The position numbers and the translations under genes are program-made. From the NCBI RefSeq assembly GCF_003385515.1, contig NZ_QNVT01000002.1, forward strand, positions 248,001-312,000: DNA of 64,000 nucleotides, read 5' to 3'. A model generated the notes under the pieces. That model had not been told where the DNA came from. It saw nothing but the letters and a program-made list of their open reading frames with translations, and did not search any database. Below are positions 60,798 to 64,000 of this stretch, one piece after another. Position 1 is the first letter of the stretch. Each line of letters begins with the position of its first letter. The stretch comes from Chryseobacterium pennae. GTDB taxonomy: Bacteria > Bacteroidota > Bacteroidia > Flavobacteriales > Weeksellaceae.

Positions 60798-63713
60798 TTA
60801 AAATTGAATATTTGCCCCCAGTAAGAAGGTTCTTGCCTGTGGATAGTAAGCTCTGTCTACCCCGATAATATCCTGCTCAGAATTATTTCTTCCGGCTATT
60901 TCCGGATCATATCCGGTATATTTTGTAAAGGTGAAAAGGTTTTCTCCGGTAATATATAATCTCACTTTATTCATTCCAAACCGGCTGGTAACGTCTTGAG
61001 GAAGTGTATACCCCAACTGGATGATTTTTACACGTATATAATCGCCTTTCTGAAGGTAATAGTTAGACATCCAAGAATAATTATGATTAGGATCATCTCG
61101 GGTAACTCTCGGATTTGCATTAGTAGAACCCTCTCCTGTCCATCGGTCTAAAACCTTTGTCTGATAATTCGCATCAAGAATATCCAGCCTTCTTAATCCC
61201 TGAAAGATTTTGTTTCCAGCTTGCCCTTGAGCAAATATCATAAAATCAAAGTTTTTGTAATTCATGTTAACGGTAAGTCCAAAGGTATATTTTGGAATAG
61301 AACTTCCTAAATTCACTTTGTCTTCCTCATCAATTTTACCATCACCATTATTATCCTGCCAGATAAAATCTCCTGGTTTAGCACCAGGTAACAGCTTACC
61401 ACCGTTAGCATTTACATAGGCATCAATTTGCGCCTGATTCTGAAACACTCCACTGTAAGTCTGGCCATAAAAAGATCCATAAGGCTGTCCTACTGCTACT
61501 CTTGAGACAGCTCCCATGGTCTGGAAAGAAGCAAGATTGAAATAATCAATATCATTCTCTAATCGCAAAACTTTGTTTTTGATGGTTGCAAAATTTCCGT
61601 TTACAGATATACTGAAGTCTTCCCAGTTCTTTTTATATCCCAACTCAAGTTCCAATCCTGAGTTTTCCATATCTCCTACGTTTGACCAAGGTAAATTAGG
61701 AACCCCAACATAACCGGGAATATTAATCTGCCTTAAAATATCAGTAGTCTTTTTCTTATACCAGTCTGCAGTAAGAGTAAAATTATTAAATAGCTTAAGA
61801 TCTGCAGCAATATTCAGCTGGCTGGTTTGTTCCCATTTAAGGTTTGGATTCTCCAGGGTACTTGGTGCATATCCTATAATGATATTATTTCCTGAATTGG
61901 TATAGTTACTTCCTGAAACCATAAAGCTTGCAAATCTGAAGTTCTCCATCTCATCATTTCCTAAAACGCCATATCCTCCTCTCAGTTTCAAGCTATTAAT
62001 CACCTTATTTTCTGGCCAGAAATCTTCTTTATGAGCATTCCATCCTAATGACATAGATGGGAAAGTTCCCCAATGCTGATTCGTGGCAAATTTTGAAGAC
62101 CCGTCTCTACGAACGGTTCCTGTAAATAAATATTTATCAGCATAATCATAAATAATTCTACCAAAATAAGAAGCTTTACGGGTTTGAATCCCATCCCATC
62201 CTTTGGCTGTAATATCATCCTGAGGAATATCAAAGTTAAAAGAAGCATCCTGCCAGCTATCAATAGGCAGATTACTGTAGGTTAAGCTGGCTCCACCTGA
62301 TATATTATATCGATATACTCCCTGTCCTATCAAAATACTTAAGTTATGATCCCCAAATTTATTCTGATAGGTCAATGTATTTTCCATGCTCCATTCAAAC
62401 TTATTTTCATCCACTTTATTCAGACTATTGAAACCTGTATTTCTATAGTTAGGACTTAAATAATATTTAGGAGTAAAAGTGCGGCTTCCCCAATATGATT
62501 TCTTACCATTTAAACTTGATTTGAAGGTAAAATGATCAAGAAACTTAAGTTCAGCAAAAACATTTCCTACAAAATCATCAGACCAGTTGTAATTCCCTTG
62601 CTGAATAGTACGGAAAGCTCTTGGGTTTGTCATTTCGTTGTTTACATACCTTGAAATCCCATACGGATTGCCGTTGGGATCACGAATGATATACTCATCG
62701 GTATACCCGCTTGGATCTACCTTCGACCAGTCTGTAACCACTTCCGGTGTAATAGGATCTAAGTTAACAGCTGAAGCCAATGGCCCACCATATTCTTCGT
62801 TGGCACTTACTCCCTGAGATTTGGTATGGGTATAAGCAAAGGTTTGCCCCAAAGTTAAATAGTCCGTAACCTTGTGAGTAGAGTTGAATCTGGCATTGAT
62901 TCTTTTATAATAGGATATATCAGTCATTACAATACCCGTCTGATCAAAATATCCAAACGATGTATAATAACTTGATTTATCATTACCTCCAGTGATACTT
63001 ACCTCATGAGAGGATTTTTCTCCTGTTCCAAAAATAGTATCCTGCCAGTTTGTTCCTTTTCCAAATGATTCAGGATTAGCAAAACGTGGTGCTTGCCCAT
63101 CGTTTACAAAGCCTTCATTGATAATTTTTGCATATTGGGTGGCATCCAGAAGGTCTAATTTTTTAGATGCATTTGAGAATCCGTAAAATCCATTATAAGA
63201 AAGAGAAAGCTTTCCTTTTTTCCCTTTTTTAGTGGTAACCAGAATTACCCCTTTTGCAGCGGAAACCCCATAAATTGCGGATGAAGCTCCATCCTTCAAT
63301 ACTTCAATACTTTCTATGTCAGATTGGTTAAGCCATCCGATATTGTCTACTACAATACCATCTACCACCCATAGCGGGCTGTTACTTCCAGCTCCGAAAC
63401 TGGTAATTCCACGGACACGCACCGTTGCCGCAGCACCCGGCTGCCCGGAATTGGTTACTACAGAAACCCCTGCAGCCCTTCCCTGCAATACCTGTTCCGG
63501 CTTACCGGTGGGGATGTTTTCTATATCACTGGCTTTAATACTTGCAATAGCTCCGGTTACATTAGACTTCTTCTGAGTCCCATAACCGATCACTACAATT
63601 TCATCTATTTTATTTTCTTTAGAAAGCGTGTCCTTTTTTGTCTGGCCACTGAAGTTAGCCGTAAAATAGAGGACGGCAATCACTCCTAAATTTCTCGATA
63701 TTCTTACATTCAT
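60798..63713 (-). CDS. SusC/RagA family TonB-dependent receptor
   Basis: The 971-residue outer-membrane barrel imports glycan oligosaccharides driven by TonB. After the signal peptide comes a TonB-box-like DEIVVIGYGTQKKSNVTGAIASIK, then the plug with PEQVLQGRAAGVSVVTNSGQPG and IRGITSFG, and a 22-strand barrel ending in ARTFLLGANIQF. Unlike many SusC proteins it lacks an N-terminal carboxypeptidase-D-like domain. It heads the PUL operon. Confidence 0.94.
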   Translation of the reverse strand: MNVRISRNLGVIAVLYFTANFSGQTKKDTLSKENKIDEIVVIGYGTQKKSNVTGAIASIKASDIENIPTGKPEQVLQGRAAGVSVVTNSGQPGAAATVRVRGITSFGAGSNSPLWVVDGIVVDNIGWLNQSDIESIEVLKDGASSAIYGVSAAKGVILVTTKKGKKGKLSLSYNGFYGFSNASKKLDLLDATQYAKIINEGFVNDGQAPRFANPESFGKGTNWQDTIFGTGEKSSHEVSITGGNDKSSYYTSFGYFDQTGIVMTDISYYKRINARFNSTHKVTDYLTLGQTFAYTHTKSQGVSANEEYGGPLASAVNLDPITPEVVTDWSKVDPSGYTDEYIIRDPNGNPYGISRYVNNEMTNPRAFRTIQQGNYNWSDDFVGNVFAELKFLDHFTFKSSLNGKKSYWGSRTFTPKYYLSPNYRNTGFNSLNKVDENKFEWSMENTLTYQNKFGDHNLSILIGQGVYRYNISGGASLTYSNLPIDSWQDASFNFDIPQDDITAKGWDGIQTRKASYFGRIIYDYADKYLFTGTVRRDGSSKFATNQHWGTFPSMSLGWNAHKEDFWPENKVINSLKLRGGYGVLGNDEMENFRFASFMVSGSNYTNSGNNIIIGYAPSTLENPNLKWEQTSQLNIAADLKLFNNFTLTADWYKKKTTDILRQINIPGYVGVPNLPWSNVGDMENSGLELELGYKKNWEDFSISVNGNFATIKNKVLRLENDIDYFNLASFQTMGAVSRVAVGQPYGSFYGQTYSGVFQNQAQIDAYVNANGGKLLPGAKPGDFIWQDNNGDGKIDEEDKVNLGSSIPKYTFGLTVNMNYKNFDFMIFAQGQAGNKIFQGLRRLDILDANYQTKVLDRWTGEGSTNANPRVTRDDPNHNYSWMSNYYLQKGDYIRVKIIQLGYTLPQDVTSRFGMNKVRLYITGENLFTFTKYTGYDPEIAGRNNSEQDIIGVDRAYYPQARTFLLGANIQF

Positions 63714-63891
63714 ATACAGCTATTTGTTTTAATTCTCAAATTGAGACAATAAAAATATATTTTTTTTCAATTAATTAACATTATATTAATAAATATTTTA
63801 AAATTTCGTTTATTATTGAGGGTTAAAAGCCATATCTTCGCATCAATTATTCACAAAAAGCTATAAAAATTCAATAAAGTTAACTCCCGAA
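63714..63891. other. Divergent promoter region of the PUL and the right-edge gene
   Basis: A 13-base palindrome TCTCAAATTGAGA (63734-63746) lies 21 bases upstream of the susC start. AT-rich sequence and weak TATCTTCG (63833-63840) on the plus strand are possible promoter parts. Confidence 0.5.
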
Positions 63892-64000
63892 ATGACCGCT
63901 AAGCTTTCCAAAATTTCTCTCCCGTTAAAACTAACCTTCCTTATTTTCTCCATGGTGTTAAACTGTATGGGACTTATTATCCTACAGCTTGCAGACACTA
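63892..64000 (+). CDS. N-terminus of a membrane protein, cut by the window edge
   Basis: Translation from the ATG at 63892 gives a basic start (MTAKLSKISLPLK) followed by a hydrophobic helix (FLIFSMVLNCMGLIILQL). It looks like the first helix of a multi-spanning transporter, perhaps an MFS sugar transporter serving the divergent PUL, but only 36 codons are visible. Confidence 0.5.
   Translation, partial: MTAKLSKISLPLKLTFLIFSMVLNCMGLIILQLADT

Overview
The window looks like a chromosomal segment from a low-GC flavobacterium (Bacteroidota), most likely Chryseobacterium or a close relative; the genus is an inference. The supporting signs are Bacteroidota-type promoters (TTG, about 19 bases, TAnnTTTG), a SusC/SusD pair, a type IX secretion (T9SS) sorting domain, a GLPGLI-family protein, and many purine-rich AT-rich intergenic gaps. 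No rRNA, tRNA, CRISPR array, insertion sequence, phage or plasmid module was seen.

Layout. 0-8 kb is a mostly minus-strand housekeeping block: pyrophosphatase, a phytanoyl-CoA-type dioxygenase, a GNAT/FemAB-like protein, RadC, an L,D-transpeptidase-like lipoprotein, a LolD-type ABC ATPase, and pyruvate dehydrogenase E2 and E1-alpha. 8.4-12 kb carries a NIPSNAP gene broken by an in-frame TAG, a PAP2-like membrane protein followed by a BlaI-type regulator, an RRM RNA-binding protein, and a frameshifted DUF6157 gene. 11.6-16.3 kb holds a thioesterase, an unusual regulator joining a CxxC metal motif to an AraC helix-turn-helix, a copper-type P1B ATPase with repeated metal-binding modules, and a DUF72 protein. 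16.6-35 kb is scattered housekeeping and regulation: polysaccharide deacetylase, YggS, a sigma-54 response regulator without a DNA-binding domain, MATE, two Crp/Fnr regulators, S9 peptidase, Era, an SMR transporter, Map, acyl-ACP desaturase and GpmI. 36.1-39.2 kb is an AraC-regulated cluster (acetyltransferase, Cys-nucleophile hydrolase, cyclophilin-like protein) whose two promoters share an 18-bp motif at identical spacing. 39.2-51.7 kb holds an eIF1/SUI1-like factor, an LRR protein, a PhoX-like T9SS cargo, a diheme peroxidase, a nucleoside phosphorylase, an OhrR-like regulator, a YadA-head-repeat protein, a frameshifted tag gene and FabI.

53.2-63.7 kb is a complete polysaccharide utilization locus on the minus strand: susC, susD, GH30, GH3, GH16, GH30, in one tightly spaced operon ending at a GC-rich hairpin. 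The enzyme set suggests beta-glucan (beta-1,3/1,6) breakdown: surface lipoproteins bind and cut the polymer, SusCD imports oligosaccharides, and GH3 finishes them in the periplasm. A divergent membrane-protein gene starts at the right edge.

Points of most interest: the shared operator-like motif in the 36-37 kb cluster; the CxxC-AraC regulator beside the copper pump; three genes interrupted by single lesions (real decay or assembly error); dispersed intergenic repeat families (paired GGCTAAAGCC/GGACTAAAGTCC hairpins, a 78-bp degenerate tandem unit, and a twice-used 14-bp GC-rich hairpin); and a perfect 12-bp palindrome ahead of a Crp-family gene. I found no clearly new defence or mobile system.
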